DNA of 32,574 bases from Clostridia bacterium (GCA_017501105.1 JAFVXO010000046.1:1-32574), one strand, 5' to 3'. Shown: positions 1 through 8,353, numbered from the stretch's first letter. Numbers and translations are program-made. The notes: generated by a model from the sequence alone, not told the origin.

Positions 1-1
1 A

Positions 2-349
2 ATCTTTATCGATGAGAAAGGTCTACGATCTGGAAATATTGATATACCATGGAGCGATATATTTAAAATTGAACCTATTACATTTGAATACAAACGACTA
101 AATAATGGCTGGTATGGTATGAGAGAAGTAGAGATGCTTTGTATAACAAAAAAAGCGACAATTGATTGGAACAAAGATTTGACGGAGCAAGAGGTTGCTA
201 TTCAAATAAAATCTATGGCAAGGAAAATATTTGCCAGTAAAAATTGCACAGTAGCTGCTGTTGGTAATCTTCGAGGTACAACCAAGAAAGAAATAAGGAA
301 TATAATAATGGGATTAGACAAGAACCTGCATTTCACTAAAGTGGATTGA
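2..349 (+). CDS. 3' end of an unknown protein (partial)
   Basis: The reading frame is open from the first bases of the window to a TGA at 347-349, so this is the C-terminal 115 or so residues of a gene that begins upstream. An internal ATG at 119 is unlikely to be the true start because the frame continues upstream of it without a stop. The early part (…DIPWSDIFKIEP…) resembles the strand pattern of bacterial PH-like domains, in which a phrase such as 'IPW.dI..I' is common, but this is only a resemblance. The rest is charged and soluble, with no membrane segment. Codon use is more A/T-rich than in the rimP-infB operon that follows. Its stop codon lies inside the -35 element of the promoter for that operon. 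Function unknown. Confidence 0.6.
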   Translation: MFIDEKGLRSGNIDIPWSDIFKIEPITFEYKRLNNGWYGMREVEMLCITKKATIDWNKDLTEQEVAIQIKSMARKIFASKNCTVAAVGNLRGTTKKEIRNIIMGLDKNLHFTKVD

Positions 350-374
350 CAATCACAGTTTTCAATGTTAATAT
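346..374 (+). promoter_or_regulatory. Promoter of the rimP-nusA-infB operon
   Basis: TTGACA at 346-351, a 17-base spacer, then TAATAT at 369-374. A TG at 366-367 makes it an extended -10 (TGnTAATAT). This closely matches the housekeeping sigma-A consensus. Transcription would start near 381, giving a leader of about 65 bases before rimP. The -35 overlaps the stop codon of the upstream gene. Confidence 0.7.
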
Positions 375-397
375 ACGACTGTTGCTTATGATTTTAT

Positions 398-424
398 GAA
401 AGAGTGGTCCATGGCCACTCTTTC
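398..424 (+). terminator. Hairpin in the rimP leader (possible attenuator)
   Basis: A perfect 10-bp stem, GAAAGAGTGG at 398-407 pairing with CCACTCTTTC at 415-424, has a 7-base loop and is followed by a T-rich stretch (gtctttatt). It lies between the predicted transcription start and the rimP ribosome binding site at 438-442. The T tract is interrupted, so it could be a weak terminator/attenuator or an mRNA-stabilising hairpin. In Escherichia coli the nusA operon is controlled through its leader; whether this hairpin does the same is inference. Confidence 0.55.
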
Positions 425-446
425 GTCTTTATTATACGGAGGATAT

Positions 447-914
447 ATGGCGCTTGGCAGAGCTAAGATAGTTGAATCTATTACTGACGTGGTCCAAACT
501 GTGCTCCGGGATACCGATATTGAGTTGATTGCCGTAGAGACCGGTCGCGAGAACAATATGAGATACTATCGCATTGTTGTGGACAGGAGAGGCGGCATAG
601 ACATGAATACTATTGGCGATCTCAGTCACAACATCGACCAGGAATTGGACAGATTGGAAATGCCCGACGAACCCTATAATCTTGAGGTTTGTTCCCCGGG
701 ATTTGACCGTCCCCTGACCACTGATAATGATTACATCAGATACGAGGGGGAGGATGTGGAGGTCAAGCTTGTAAACGCTGTTAATAAGAAAAACAAGTAC
801 GAAGGCAAGTTGATTTCCAAGGTAGACGGCAAATTGACCATATCGGTGAAGGATACCGTTTTGGAATTTGATTTTGAAAATGTTAAACAGGTAAAGAGAA
901 CTGTTATTTTTTAG
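447..914 (+). CDS. rimP: Ribosome maturation factor RimP
   Basis: RimP assists late assembly of the 30S subunit in the cytoplasm. The 155-residue length fits the family (about 150). The N-terminal half carries the family pattern around 'GRENNMRYYRIVVDR' and 'GDLSHNIDQELD', followed by 'YNLEVCSPGFDRPLT', a characteristic RimP stretch, and then a small C-terminal SH3-like barrel. I chose ATG 447 because GGAGG at 438-442 precedes it by four bases; an in-frame ATG at 396 lies just 5' of the leader hairpin and has no ribosome binding site. It is the first gene of the rimP-nusA-ylxR-infB-rbfA operon, driven from the promoter at 346-374. Its stop is 11 bases from the nusA start. Confidence 0.95.
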   Translation: MALGRAKIVESITDVVQTVLRDTDIELIAVETGRENNMRYYRIVVDRRGGIDMNTIGDLSHNIDQELDRLEMPDEPYNLEVCSPGFDRPLTTDNDYIRYEGEDVEVKLVNAVNKKNKYEGKLISKVDGKLTISVKDTVLEFDFENVKQVKRTVIF

Positions 915-925
915 TGGAGGTTAAA

Positions 926-2041
926 ATGGGAAACGATTTACTTTATGCTATTGAGCAAATGGAAAGAGAAAAGGGACTGGATAAGCAGGTCCTGGTTGAG
1001 GCTATTGAGTCTGCTTTGACCACAGCATATAAGAAGTATTTTGATTCAGACGAGAATATTCGTGCTGTACTCGATTTGGAAACAGGCGAGATTGGTATTC
1101 TCGTTCGCAAGAAGACAATTATCGAGGCTGAGTCTGGCGTTGGACATATTACAGTTGATGACGAGAGATCCATTGACCACAATGAGGATATTGGCGAGGA
1201 GTCTGAGGTTATGGTTAAGGCACCTAGCCAGTTCCAGAGAATCGCAGCCCAGACAGCCAAGCAGATCTTGGTACAGAAGATTAAGGAGGCAGAGAGGGAT
1301 AATGTCTACAAGAACTTCCGCGACAAGAAGGATCAGCTTGTAACAGGTGTTGTTCACAAGATTGACCGCAACAACTGCATTATCGGTATCGGCAGAACAG
1401 AAGCTGTACTGCCTGCAGCTGAGCAGATGCCCGGAGAGAGATATTCTATTGGAGATCATCTTAAGTTCTATGTTGTAGATGTTAAGGATTCCTCCAGATC
1501 TGGCCCCCAGATTGTAGTTTCCAGAACACATCCCGGCCTCATCCGCAGATTGTTTGAGCTGGAGGTTCCCGAAATCAAGTCTGGTGTTGTTGAGTTGCTC
1601 AATATCGCCAGAGAGGCAGGTTTCCGCAGCAAGATTGCTGTAAATGCTACTCAGACAGGTATCGACCCCATCGGATCCTGTGTTGGACAGAGAGGCATCA
1701 GAGTCCAGAATATTGTCAGTGAACTTGGCAATGAGAAGGTAGACATTGTAGTATGGAGCGCTGACCCTGCAGAATTTATTTCCAACGCCTTGAGCCCTTC
1801 CAAGGTATCCAAGGTCGAGATTGATGTAGAGGAGAAGGCAGCCAGAGTTGTTGTGCCGGATTCTCAGCTTTCCCTTGCAATTGGCAAGGAGGGACAGAAT
1901 GCCAGACTTGCAGTTAAGCTTACAGGATGGAAGATCGACATCAAGAGCGACAGCCAGTATGCACAGGAAATGGCTGAGGAGCTCTTTGATAACACTGTTG
2001 AATATACAGACGAGGAGATTGTAGAAACAGATGAGCAGTAA
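926..2041 (+). CDS. nusA: Transcription termination/antitermination factor NusA
   Basis: NusA binds RNA polymerase and modulates pausing, termination and antitermination. The 371-residue length is the usual Gram-positive form without the C-terminal acidic repeats of proteobacteria. Domains in order: an N-terminal polymerase-binding domain (about 1-125), an S1 domain (about 133-200, 'GVVHKIDRNNCIIGIG'), KH1 (about 225-280, with 'GSCVGQRGIRVQNI') and KH2 (about 300-345, with 'AIGKEGQNARLA'). ATG 926 is preferred over the in-frame GTG 914 because TGGAGG at 915-920 sits five bases before it. The acidic tail overlaps the first codons of ylxR by 11 bases, which suggests translational coupling. NusA often feeds back on its own operon, and a leader hairpin is present at 398-424. 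Confidence 0.97.
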   Translation: MGNDLLYAIEQMEREKGLDKQVLVEAIESALTTAYKKYFDSDENIRAVLDLETGEIGILVRKKTIIEAESGVGHITVDDERSIDHNEDIGEESEVMVKAPSQFQRIAAQTAKQILVQKIKEAERDNVYKNFRDKKDQLVTGVVHKIDRNNCIIGIGRTEAVLPAAEQMPGERYSIGDHLKFYVVDVKDSSRSGPQIVVSRTHPGLIRRLFELEVPEIKSGVVELLNIAREAGFRSKIAVNATQTGIDPIGSCVGQRGIRVQNIVSELGNEKVDIVVWSADPAEFISNALSPSKVSKVEIDVEEKAARVVVPDSQLSLAIGKEGQNARLAVKLTGWKIDIKSDSQYAQEMAEELFDNTVEYTDEEIVETDEQ

Positions 2042-2297
2042 TCCCAAAAATGTCAGAATGTGTGTCGTCTGTAGAAGGATGCAGCCTAAGCAGGATTTGT
2101 TCAGAATCTGCAGGAACGACGACAATATGGCTTTTGTGGACTACTCATTTAAGGCCTGCGGACGAGGCGCATATGTATGTAAGGACATTGCCTGTGTCAA
2201 GGCCTTAGGAAACAGGAAGAAAGTTTCCAAGTCCCTAGGCGGTCCAATCCCTGAGAATTTGATTGACCAAATACTGGACAGTATAGGAAACAGTTAA
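2031..2297 (+). CDS. ylxR: YlxR-family nucleic-acid-binding protein (RnpM-like)
   Basis: This small 88-residue basic protein has the YlxR signature 'RMCVVCRRM' near residue 10 and 'GRGAYVC' in the middle. In Bacillus subtilis the family has been linked to RNase P modulation (name RnpM) and to transcription control; which role applies here cannot be read from the sequence. It starts inside the end of nusA (11-base overlap) and stops eight bases before infB. In many Firmicutes a second small gene, ylxQ (L7Ae-like), lies between ylxR and infB; there is no room for it here. Confidence 0.92.
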   Translation: MSSNPKNVRMCVVCRRMQPKQDLFRICRNDDNMAFVDYSFKACGRGAYVCKDIACVKALGNRKKVSKSLGGPIPENLIDQILDSIGNS

Positions 2298-2305
2298 GGA
2301 GAAAT

Positions 2306-4996
2306 ATGGATTTTAGAGAGATTAAAATCAACGATTTATCGAAGGAACTCAATATTCCCAGCAAGACACTTATTGAAAAGTGCAATGAGATTGGTATTGA
2401 GGCCAAGAATTTTATGAAGGTTTTGTCTGTTGAGGAGGTTAAGAAGCTGCACTCCTATATTAGCATGGGAGTTGACAAGGCTGCAGATACCTCTGCTCAG
2501 TCCAAGGACAAGGCCCCCGCTTCCAAGCAGTCTGTAAAGCCTCAAACTAAACAGGCTGAAGGTGATGTGGATCAGTCCGGCAAGAGACATAGACCCTCAT
2601 CCCGCGGAGAATACACCCAGGTTACAACTCCACAGAAGAAGACTCGCGATGTAAAGCCCGGATCCGAGGTTCGCTCAGCAACACCTGCAGCAAAACCCCA
2701 GTATCAGCCCAAGGCCGATGGCCAGAGACCCTATGGCAATCGTGATGGTCAGGGTGGATTTAAGCCCAGAGAAGGTGGATTTAACCGCGACGGACAGAAG
2801 CCTTACGGCAATCGAGATGGCCAGAGGCCCTATGGCAATCGGGACGGACAGAAGCCCTACGGTTCCAAGCCTCAGTACGACAAGCCTCGCAATGACAACT
2901 ATTCCCCATTTGCAGACAAGGATTCCGATGACGATTACAAGGCCAAGGGCAAGTCACCTGCTAAGCCCAAGCCTAAGAAGCCCACAGACGCATTTATGCC
3001 TGCTAAGCCTAATGCAAGGCGCGATTCATCCAAGGATGCTTCCAAGTCCGGTTCCAAGGATCAGAATAAGGAGAGAGAGCGTTCCCGCAATATTAGCAAT
3101 GATTCGAGATTCGACAAGAATCGCATGTTGAACTATTCCGGCAGCGAGATTGAAGATCTGGATATGGACAACTTCTTCACCAGCGGCAGCAAGACTTACA
3201 AGTCTCCCAAGAAGGAAAAGTATATTCCTCCCAAGGCTGTTTTGACCAAGATTACTATTGGAGAGACAATTTCCGTTAAGGAGCTTGCCGAAGCACTGAA
3301 GAAGACCTCTGCAGATGTAATTAAGAAGCTCATGATGATGGGTTCAATGGTTAGCTTGAATCAGGAGATCGACTTTGATACTGCGTCCCTTATTGCAATG
3401 GAGTACGGCGTCAATGTAGAGAAGGCCCAGATTGTTACAGCAGAGGATATCCTGTTTAAGGATGAGGAGCCTGAGGACGACTCCGGCATGTTGCCTCGTC
3501 CACCTGTTGTCGTAGTTATGGGACACGTTGACCATGGTAAGACATCTCTGTTGGATGCAATCAGAAACACATCTGTTACAACAGGCGAGGCCGGTGGTAT
3601 TACACAGCACATCGGTGCATCTGTAGTACAGGTAAACGGCAGAACAGTTACATTCCTGGATACACCCGGTCACGAAGCGTTCACATCAATGCGTCTTCGC
3701 GGAGCTATGGTTACGGATATTGCTATTCTGGTAGTTGCTGCAGATGACGGCGTTATGCCTCAGACGGTTGAGGCCATTAACCATGCCAAGGCAGCCAATG
3801 TTTCTATTGTTGTTGCCATCAACAAGATTGACAAACCCAGCGCAGATCCTGAGAGGGTTAAGCGAGAGCTGGCTAACTACGGCGTAGTTTCCGAGGAGTG
3901 GGGCGGTGACGTCACCATGATTCCTGTTTCAGCCAAGACCGGCCAGGGTATTAACGACCTGTTGGAATTGATGCTGCTGACAGCAGATATGCAGGAGCTT
4001 AAGGCAGATCCCACAGCACAGGCTAAGGGTACTGTTATTGAGGCTCGTCTGGACAAAAACAAAGGTGCCGTTGCGACCATGCTGGTTCAGAGAGGTACTC
4101 TCAGGTCTGGAGATTCCATCGTTTCCGGTACAACCATGGGACGTATCCGTGTTATGACCGACGATAAGGGTAGACGCATCAAGGAAGCTGGTCCCTCTAC
4201 TCCTGTTGAGATTCTGGGACTCTCAGAGATTCCCGAGGCAGGCGAGCTGTTCTACGTAATCGACGACGAGAAGGTCGCCAGACAGCTGGTTGAGCGCCGC
4301 AAGCAGGAGAAGCAGCAGGAGCAGTACAAGAGGTCCATGCCTACAGTTTCTCTGGATGCCTTGTTTAATCAGATTCAGGCAGGAGAGATGAAGGAACTTA
4401 ACTTGATTGTTAAGGCCGACGTACAGGGTTCTGTTGAGGCCGTTAAGCAGTCTCTGGAAAAGATTTCCAACGACGAGGTTGCGGTTAAGGTTATTCATGG
4501 CGCCGTTGGTGCTGTCAACGAATCCGACGTCAACCTGGCTAAGCTTTCCAATGCTATTATCATCGGATTTAACGTCAGACCTGGATTAAATGTTGCCGAT
4601 TTTGCAAAGGATAATGGTGTTGACGTTAGACTTTACAGAGTTATTTACCAGGCCATCGACGACGTTGAGGCCGCTATGAAGGGTATGCTTGCTCCTACAT
4701 TCAAGGAGGTTGTTCTGGGTCACGCAGAGGTACGTCAGCTGTACAAGATTTCCGGCGTAGGTACTGTAGGCGGATGCATGGTCAGAGACGGCAAGATTCT
4801 GCGCAATTCCGAGGTCAGACTTGTACGCGACGGTATTGTTGTGTTTGAGGGCAAGATGGAGTCTCTGCGCAGATTCAAGGACGATGTCAAGGAAGTTGCC
4901 ACCGGCTACGAGTGCGGTATCCAGCTTGAGAAGTTTAACGATATTAAGGAAGGCGACGTAATCGAGGCCTTCACTATGGAAGAGGTTGCCAGATAA
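2306..4996 (+). CDS. infB: Translation initiation factor IF-2
   Basis: IF-2 is the GTPase that places fMet-tRNA on the 30S subunit and promotes subunit joining. Domains: IF2_N-like helix bundle (about 1-50), a long charged low-complexity linker (about 55-290), a second IF2_N domain (about 310-375), a GTPase domain with G1 'GHVDHGKTS' near 407, G3 'DTPGH' near 452 and G4 'NKID' at 506-509, then beta-barrel and C-terminal tRNA-binding domains ending near 896. The ATG follows the ribosome binding site AAGGAG. At 896 residues it is longer than the Bacillus subtilis protein (about 716) because of the linker, which holds a short Gly/Arg/Asp repeat (2717-2869). Its TAA shares one base with the rbfA start. 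Confidence 0.98.
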   Translation: MDFREIKINDLSKELNIPSKTLIEKCNEIGIEAKNFMKVLSVEEVKKLHSYISMGVDKAADTSAQSKDKAPASKQSVKPQTKQAEGDVDQSGKRHRPSSRGEYTQVTTPQKKTRDVKPGSEVRSATPAAKPQYQPKADGQRPYGNRDGQGGFKPREGGFNRDGQKPYGNRDGQRPYGNRDGQKPYGSKPQYDKPRNDNYSPFADKDSDDDYKAKGKSPAKPKPKKPTDAFMPAKPNARRDSSKDASKSGSKDQNKERERSRNISNDSRFDKNRMLNYSGSEIEDLDMDNFFTSGSKTYKSPKKEKYIPPKAVLTKITIGETISVKELAEALKKTSADVIKKLMMMGSMVSLNQEIDFDTASLIAMEYGVNVEKAQIVTAEDILFKDEEPEDDSGMLPRPPVVVVMGHVDHGKTSLLDAIRNTSVTTGEAGGITQHIGASVVQVNGRTVTFLDTPGHEAFTSMRLRGAMVTDIAILVVAADDGVMPQTVEAINHAKAANVSIVVAINKIDKPSADPERVKRELANYGVVSEEWGGDVTMIPVSAKTGQGINDLLELMLLTADMQELKADPTAQAKGTVIEARLDKNKGAVATMLVQRGTLRSGDSIVSGTTMGRIRVMTDDKGRRIKEAGPSTPVEILGLSEIPEAGELFYVIDDEKVARQLVERRKQEKQQEQYKRSMPTVSLDALFNQIQAGEMKELNLIVKADVQGSVEAVKQSLEKISNDEVAVKVIHGAVGAVNESDVNLAKLSNAIIIGFNVRPGLNVADFAKDNGVDVRLYRVIYQAIDDVEAAMKGMLAPTFKEVVLGHAEVRQLYKISGVGTVGGCMVRDGKILRNSEVRLVRDGIVVFEGKMESLRRFKDDVKEVATGYECGIQLEKFNDIKEGDVIEAFTMEEVAR
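2717..2869 (+). repeat. Repeat inside the IF-2 linker (DGQ[RK]PYGN units)
   Basis: Residues 138-188 of IF-2 contain four copies of a nine-residue unit close to DGQRPYGNR or DGQKPYGNR. One copy is separated from the others by a Gly/Phe-rich insert containing a fifth, partial unit (DGQGGF). At DNA level the units are 27 bases and similar but not identical, so this is an older in-frame tandem repeat. The composition resembles RGG-type disordered RNA-binding tails. Confidence 0.8.
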
Positions 4997-5364
4997 TGTC
5001 TGATAGAATTGTTAGAATTTCTGAGGAAATCAAGCGAGCCCTCTCTGTGATTTTGCAGGGTAGCATCAAGGACCCTCGCATGCCTATGTTTGTCACGGTA
5101 ATGCGAGTAGATGTAACTCGAGACCTTAAGTATGCCAAGGCATATATCAGCGTAATGGGTTCTGACGAGGACAAGAAGAACTGCCTCGCAGCCTTGAAGA
5201 GCGCCTCTGGTTTTATCCGCAGAGAGATTGGTAGACGAGTGATTATCCGTGCAATTCCTGAGTTGACCTTTGTGATCGATGATTCGGTGGATTACGGATT
5301 TAAGATTGACAAGATCTTGAACGAGATCAAGGAGAAGGACAATGGAGAGGAAATCCAAGACTGA
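4996..5364 (+). CDS. rbfA: Ribosome-binding factor A
   Basis: RbfA is a single KH-like domain protein that binds immature 30S subunits and helps 16S 5'-end maturation. The 122-residue length and the phrases 'RISEEIKRALSVIL', 'VTVMRVDVTRDLKYAKAYIS' and 'RVIIRAIPELTFVIDDSVDYG' fit the family from end to end. Its start overlaps the infB stop by one base (TAATG), so it is probably translated by re-initiating ribosomes. The last 23 bases overlap the start of nrnA. Order and spacing match the usual infB-rbfA-nrnA-truB arrangement of Firmicutes. Confidence 0.96.
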   Translation: MSDRIVRISEEIKRALSVILQGSIKDPRMPMFVTVMRVDVTRDLKYAKAYISVMGSDEDKKNCLAALKSASGFIRREIGRRVIIRAIPELTFVIDDSVDYGFKIDKILNEIKEKDNGEEIQD

Positions 5365-6334
5365 TTTGTTCACCATGATACAGGACAGATTGAGCACAGC
5401 AAGTAATATTGCTGTGCTTTGTCATGCGTATAGCGACGGAGATGCAATTGGCTCCGCCCTGGCCATATATTCGGCCATTAAGCGGGTTTATTCGCAAACG
5501 CTGCAATCTGTAACATGCATCATGGAAGAACCTGTGCCTGCAAAATACGACTTCCTGCCGGGTGCTGAGAATATGCTCCAGTGGCCTGAGGGCAAGGGAA
5601 GATACGACCTTGTGGTCACGGTGGATACAGCATCTGCGGAACTTCTGGGACACAGGGCGGAACTGCTTGAGGGAGCTTTTGTAATTTCCCTTGATCACCA
5701 CAGTTCACATACACCTTATTCGGATATCGATGTAAGAGAGGCTGATTACGGCGCCTGTGGAGAGTTAGTATACGAATTTATTTGCCACATCGCAGGAAAG
5801 CCCACCGCAGACGAGGCGCTATGTCTGTACACTGCCATCGCATCCGACACAGGTGGTCTTTCTCAGAAGAATGCAACGCCTAACTCCATGATGGTCTCAG
5901 CCATGCTGGCACAATACGAATCTGTAAAAGTAGATGAGGTTGCGTTCAGACTCTTCAAGGCCTCCACATATGCCAGAAATAAGGTTATGGGCTACTGCCT
6001 GTCCAATGAAGAGCGCTATGCTGACGGCAAGATATGCTTCTCTCATATAACCGGTGAGATTATGCAGGAAACCGGCTGTACTGACGCAGACACCGAGGGG
6101 ATTGTCAACGCATTGTTTGCAACTGAAGGTTGCGAGATTGCCATCTTGGCCAGAGAGACCACCGACGGCATTACAAAGTGCAGCCTGCGCAGTCATCATG
6201 CTAATGTTGCAGATGTTGCAGCTCATTTTGGCGGCGGCGGACACATTAACGCTGCAGGATGTCGTTTGGATACTGACCCAAAGACGGCAGCTGAAACCCT
6301 GGCACAATACATTTTGCAAAATGGACTCATTTAA
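5342..6334 (+). CDS. nrnA: DHH-family nanoRNase / pAp phosphatase NrnA
   Basis: NrnA degrades very short RNAs (and in many species pGpA and linear pApA) and dephosphorylates 3'-phosphoadenosine 5'-phosphate. The 330-residue protein has the metal-binding motif I 'SDGDAIGS' (Asp32 and Asp34, with His28 before it), Asp95 in 'VTVDTAS', the DHH triad at 118-120 and the DHHA1 substrate loop 'GGGGHINAAG' at 297-306. All expected catalytic residues are present. The start at 5342 follows a purine-rich stretch inside rbfA; a later in-frame ATG near 5375 is possible but less likely. It sits between rbfA and truB as in other Firmicutes, linking RNA turnover with ribosome biogenesis. PgpH, which makes pApA from c-di-AMP, is encoded at 13054. 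Confidence 0.94.
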   Translation: MERKSKTDLFTMIQDRLSTASNIAVLCHAYSDGDAIGSALAIYSAIKRVYSQTLQSVTCIMEEPVPAKYDFLPGAENMLQWPEGKGRYDLVVTVDTASAELLGHRAELLEGAFVISLDHHSSHTPYSDIDVREADYGACGELVYEFICHIAGKPTADEALCLYTAIASDTGGLSQKNATPNSMMVSAMLAQYESVKVDEVAFRLFKASTYARNKVMGYCLSNEERYADGKICFSHITGEIMQETGCTDADTEGIVNALFATEGCEIAILARETTDGITKCSLRSHHANVADVAAHFGGGGHINAAGCRLDTDPKTAAETLAQYILQNGLI

Positions 6335-7202
6335 CGGATATTTGTATATGCTTAAGCCTGCGGATATGACCTCCTTTGACTTGGTCAATTATGTTCGCAG
6401 ACGACTTTCCACCAAAAAGGTAGGACACACAGGCACCCTGGACCCTAACGCCATGGGTGTTATGGTGCTGTGCCTTGGAAGGGGAACCAAGGCAATTCCG
6501 TACTTTGAGTACGACAGCAAGTCCTACAGGGCTGAGCTGTTGCTGGGTCTTGAAACCGATACATATGACACCTATGGCAATGAGATTTTAAGGCAACCAT
6601 GTCATGCATCGGATCAGGAAATTGTCGAGGCAATAGAGTCCTTCTGCGGAGAAATTGACCAGGTTCCGCCCATGTATTCTGCAATTAAGGTGGATGGAGT
6701 GCGAATGTACGATGCTGCCAGACGAGGAGAGACATTGGATTTGCCATCCCGTAAGGTCACCATACACAGCATATCTGTAGATAGTATTATCAGGGAGGAC
6801 AGTTTAGTTCGCGTACTGTTTGACGTAGCTGTTTCCAAGGGGACGTATATCAGATCTCTCTGTCATGATATTGGACAAAAACTGGGATGCCCTGGCTGTA
6901 TGTCATATTTGTATCGCACTTCCTGTGGCAACGTTACTGTAGACAAATGCATTTCAATCAGAAACTTTGAGTCGGCACTGGAGTCGGGAACTGTTGGAGA
7001 CCTAGTGATGCCTACAGATTCCATATTCGAGGCTCTTCCGGAAATCAGACCTACAGACAGGCAACTCAGCAAATTGTTGAACGGTGTCAAGATTAAGGTT
7101 GATATTCAGGATGGACTATATCGGGTGTACGGCGATGGGTTTATAGGGCCGGGAAGAGTAGCAGATGGTATGCTGCGCATTGAAAAGAGGTTTGATACGT
7201 GA
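6321..7202 (+). CDS. truB: tRNA pseudouridine(55) synthase TruB
   Basis: TruB converts U55 in the T loop of tRNAs to pseudouridine. The 293-residue protein begins with the family start 'FNGYLYMLKPADMTS'. The catalytic aspartate is Asp41 in 'GHTGTLDPNAMG'. Further TruB motifs are 'SYRAELLLGLETDTYD', 'PPMYSAIKVDGVRMYD' and 'KGTYIRSLCHDIG'. A short PUA-like tail ends the protein. I chose ATG 6321 because homology begins there; the open frame extends further upstream only inside nrnA. No good Shine-Dalgarno is visible, and the 14-base overlap with nrnA suggests translational coupling. Its stop overlaps the ribF start as GTGA. Confidence 0.96.
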   Translation: MDSFNGYLYMLKPADMTSFDLVNYVRRRLSTKKVGHTGTLDPNAMGVMVLCLGRGTKAIPYFEYDSKSYRAELLLGLETDTYDTYGNEILRQPCHASDQEIVEAIESFCGEIDQVPPMYSAIKVDGVRMYDAARRGETLDLPSRKVTIHSISVDSIIREDSLVRVLFDVAVSKGTYIRSLCHDIGQKLGCPGCMSYLYRTSCGNVTVDKCISIRNFESALESGTVGDLVMPTDSIFEALPEIRPTDRQLSKLLNGVKIKVDIQDGLYRVYGDGFIGPGRVADGMLRIEKRFDT

Positions 7203-7735
7203 TTATCCTGCAGGACAATACAATACCGAATGTGGCCCGCTGTATATGTATCGGGTGCTTTGATGGTATTCACAAGGGTCATCGGGCTATAATCCGCGCC
7301 GCTTGTCAGTATGCCAACAATAAGGGTATTAAATCTTTGGTTTATACTTTTTCGCCATTTAAGGATGTCCAGGTTTTGCTAAACGATAGTGAGAAGATCA
7401 GGCGAATTGAGGAACTGGGAGTGGACGAATACTATTTACAGGAGTTTACTCCTGAGTTTGCATCCACCATGCCCGTGGATTTTGTCCGGAAACTTAAGGA
7501 TAAATTTGGCGTCAAATGTATAGTTGTCGGGCCTGATTTTACATTTGGAAAGGGTGGAACCGCTGGAGTGGCAGAGTTGGATTCCATATGCGCGCAGATG
7601 GATGTGGAATGCATAATTGTCCCCCTTGTAACGCAGAATGGTAGAAAGGTCAGCAGCACCGCCATCCGGGAGGCGCTGGATCAGGGAGATATTTCTCTTG
7701 CAGAGGAAATGCTGGGAGGAATATATGTCGGATAG
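7199..7735 (+). CDS. ribF: RibF-like FMN adenylyltransferase (FAD synthetase domain only)
   Basis: RibF normally has two domains: an N-terminal FMN adenylyltransferase and a C-terminal riboflavin kinase, about 310 residues in total. This protein has 178 residues and only the first domain. The nucleotidyltransferase motif 'GCFDGIHKGHR' lies at 19-29, 'GPDFTFGKGG' (the usual flavin-site loop) near 115, and 'KVSSTAIREAL' near 150. The chain ends at 'MLGGIYVG', where a full-length protein would enter the kinase domain after 'LLGRPY'. No kinase remnant is visible downstream in any frame, because queH starts there with an 11-base overlap. The start is GTG, overlapping the truB stop by four bases, with AAAAGAGG ahead. 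FMN synthesis would need a separate riboflavin kinase or flavin uptake; that is inference. Confidence 0.88.
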   Translation: MIILQDNTIPNVARCICIGCFDGIHKGHRAIIRAACQYANNKGIKSLVYTFSPFKDVQVLLNDSEKIRRIEELGVDEYYLQEFTPEFASTMPVDFVRKLKDKFGVKCIVVGPDFTFGKGGTAGVAELDSICAQMDVECIIVPLVTQNGRKVSSTAIREALDQGDISLAEEMLGGIYVG

Positions 7736-8279
7736 GTTACTATTACATGTGTGCTGTGGGCCTTGTTCCATGCATCCGCTGTCTGTTTTGGTTAATGAGT
7801 ATGGTGCTGACAACATTACGGGTCTGTTTTACAATCCCAATATTCACCCAAAAGAGGAGTTCTCAAAGCGCAGGGAAAACGCCCTGATTGCAGCAGATCA
7901 TTATGGCATTAATCTGGTTACATCTGACGACCTGATGCTGGATAAATGGCGTAAATATGGCCCTGTAGAGAACAAACTTCGTTGTATGATGTGCTACGAC
8001 CTTCGACTGGAGTATGCTGCAAAATATGCGGCATCAAATGGATATAATGCGTTTTCAACAACTCTGTTGGTAAGTCCCTGGCAGGACCATCAATACATTA
8101 TCGATAAATGCAATGCCCTGGCAGAAAAGTACGGCATTCGATTCCATTACGAGGACTATCGGACCGGCTATAGACAGGGGCAGGAAATGGCCAAGGCTAT
8201 AGATCTGTACAGACAAAAATTCTGCGGCTGCATGTGGAGTGCGCCTGCTGCCATAAGAGAGAGCATTATTTTGCCGTAG
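7725..8279 (+). CDS. queH: Epoxyqueuosine reductase QueH
   Basis: QueH (formerly DUF208) carries out the last step of queuosine synthesis in tRNA, reducing epoxyqueuosine; it is a non-homologous replacement for QueG. The 184-residue protein has the expected cysteines: Cys10, Cys11 and Cys14 in 'HVCCGPC', Cys87 and Cys90 in 'RCMMCYDLRL', and Cys167 and Cys169 in 'FCGCMWS'. 'FYNPNIHP' and 'TTLLVSPWQDH' are further family phrases. ATG 7725 is chosen because GGGAGGA at 7714-7720 precedes it and homology begins at 'LLLHVCCG'. The gene overlaps ribF by 11 bases and is the last gene of this stretch before a gap of 74 bases. No other queuosine genes are in the window. Confidence 0.93.
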   Translation: MSDRLLLHVCCGPCSMHPLSVLVNEYGADNITGLFYNPNIHPKEEFSKRRENALIAADHYGINLVTSDDLMLDKWRKYGPVENKLRCMMCYDLRLEYAAKYAASNGYNAFSTTLLVSPWQDHQYIIDKCNALAEKYGIRFHYEDYRTGYRQGQEMAKAIDLYRQKFCGCMWSAPAAIRESIILP

Positions 8280-8297
8280 TTATCAACTCAGTATAAA
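8271..8297 (+). promoter_or_regulatory. Weak promoter candidate ahead of the nucleotidyltransferase gene
   Basis: TTGCCG at 8271-8276 and TATAAA at 8292-8297 are separated by 15 bases, shorter than the optimum of 17. It is the best match I see in the 74-base gap after queH. Transcripts from here would still run through the hairpin at 8319-8353. Confidence 0.25.
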
Positions 8298-8318
8298 AAT
8301 GTCAAATGTACATAGAAT

Positions 8319-8353
8319 AGTAGTCCAACTAAACACAAAGGACTACTTTTTTT
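8319..8353 (+). terminator. Intrinsic-terminator-like hairpin touching the next start codon
   Basis: AGTAGTCC (8319-8326) pairs perfectly with GGACTACT (8340-8347) across a 13-base loop, followed by an unbroken run of T through 8353; the ATG of the next gene is 8354-8356. It reads as a Rho-independent terminator for the rimP-queH operon. The only purine-rich ribosome binding candidate for the next gene (AAAGGA, 8337-8342) is partly inside the 3' arm of the stem. The hairpin may therefore control that gene as well. Confidence 0.7.

Noticed and set aside
396-446. In-frame upstream ATG extension of rimP
   Set aside because: The extension would begin just before the leader hairpin and lacks a ribosome binding site; family homology begins after ATG 447, which has GGAGG ahead.
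1046-2125. A 359-codon open frame on the strand opposite nusA
   Set aside because: It lies entirely antisense to nusA and ylxR, has no ribosome binding site, and its Leu/Asn/Cys-rich product looks like a codon-structure shadow. NusA is certain.
2717-2869. CRISPR-like or mobile repeat in infB
   Set aside because: The units are in frame, imperfect and of coding period within a conserved gene, so this is a protein repeat.
6054-6320. Upstream extension of truB inside nrnA
   Set aside because: The residues are the out-of-frame translation of nrnA; TruB homology begins at 6321.
7735-8279. A frameshifted riboflavin kinase domain after ribF
   Set aside because: I looked for a kinase remnant in the other frames; the region is fully explained by queH, so ribF is truly short and not recently broken.
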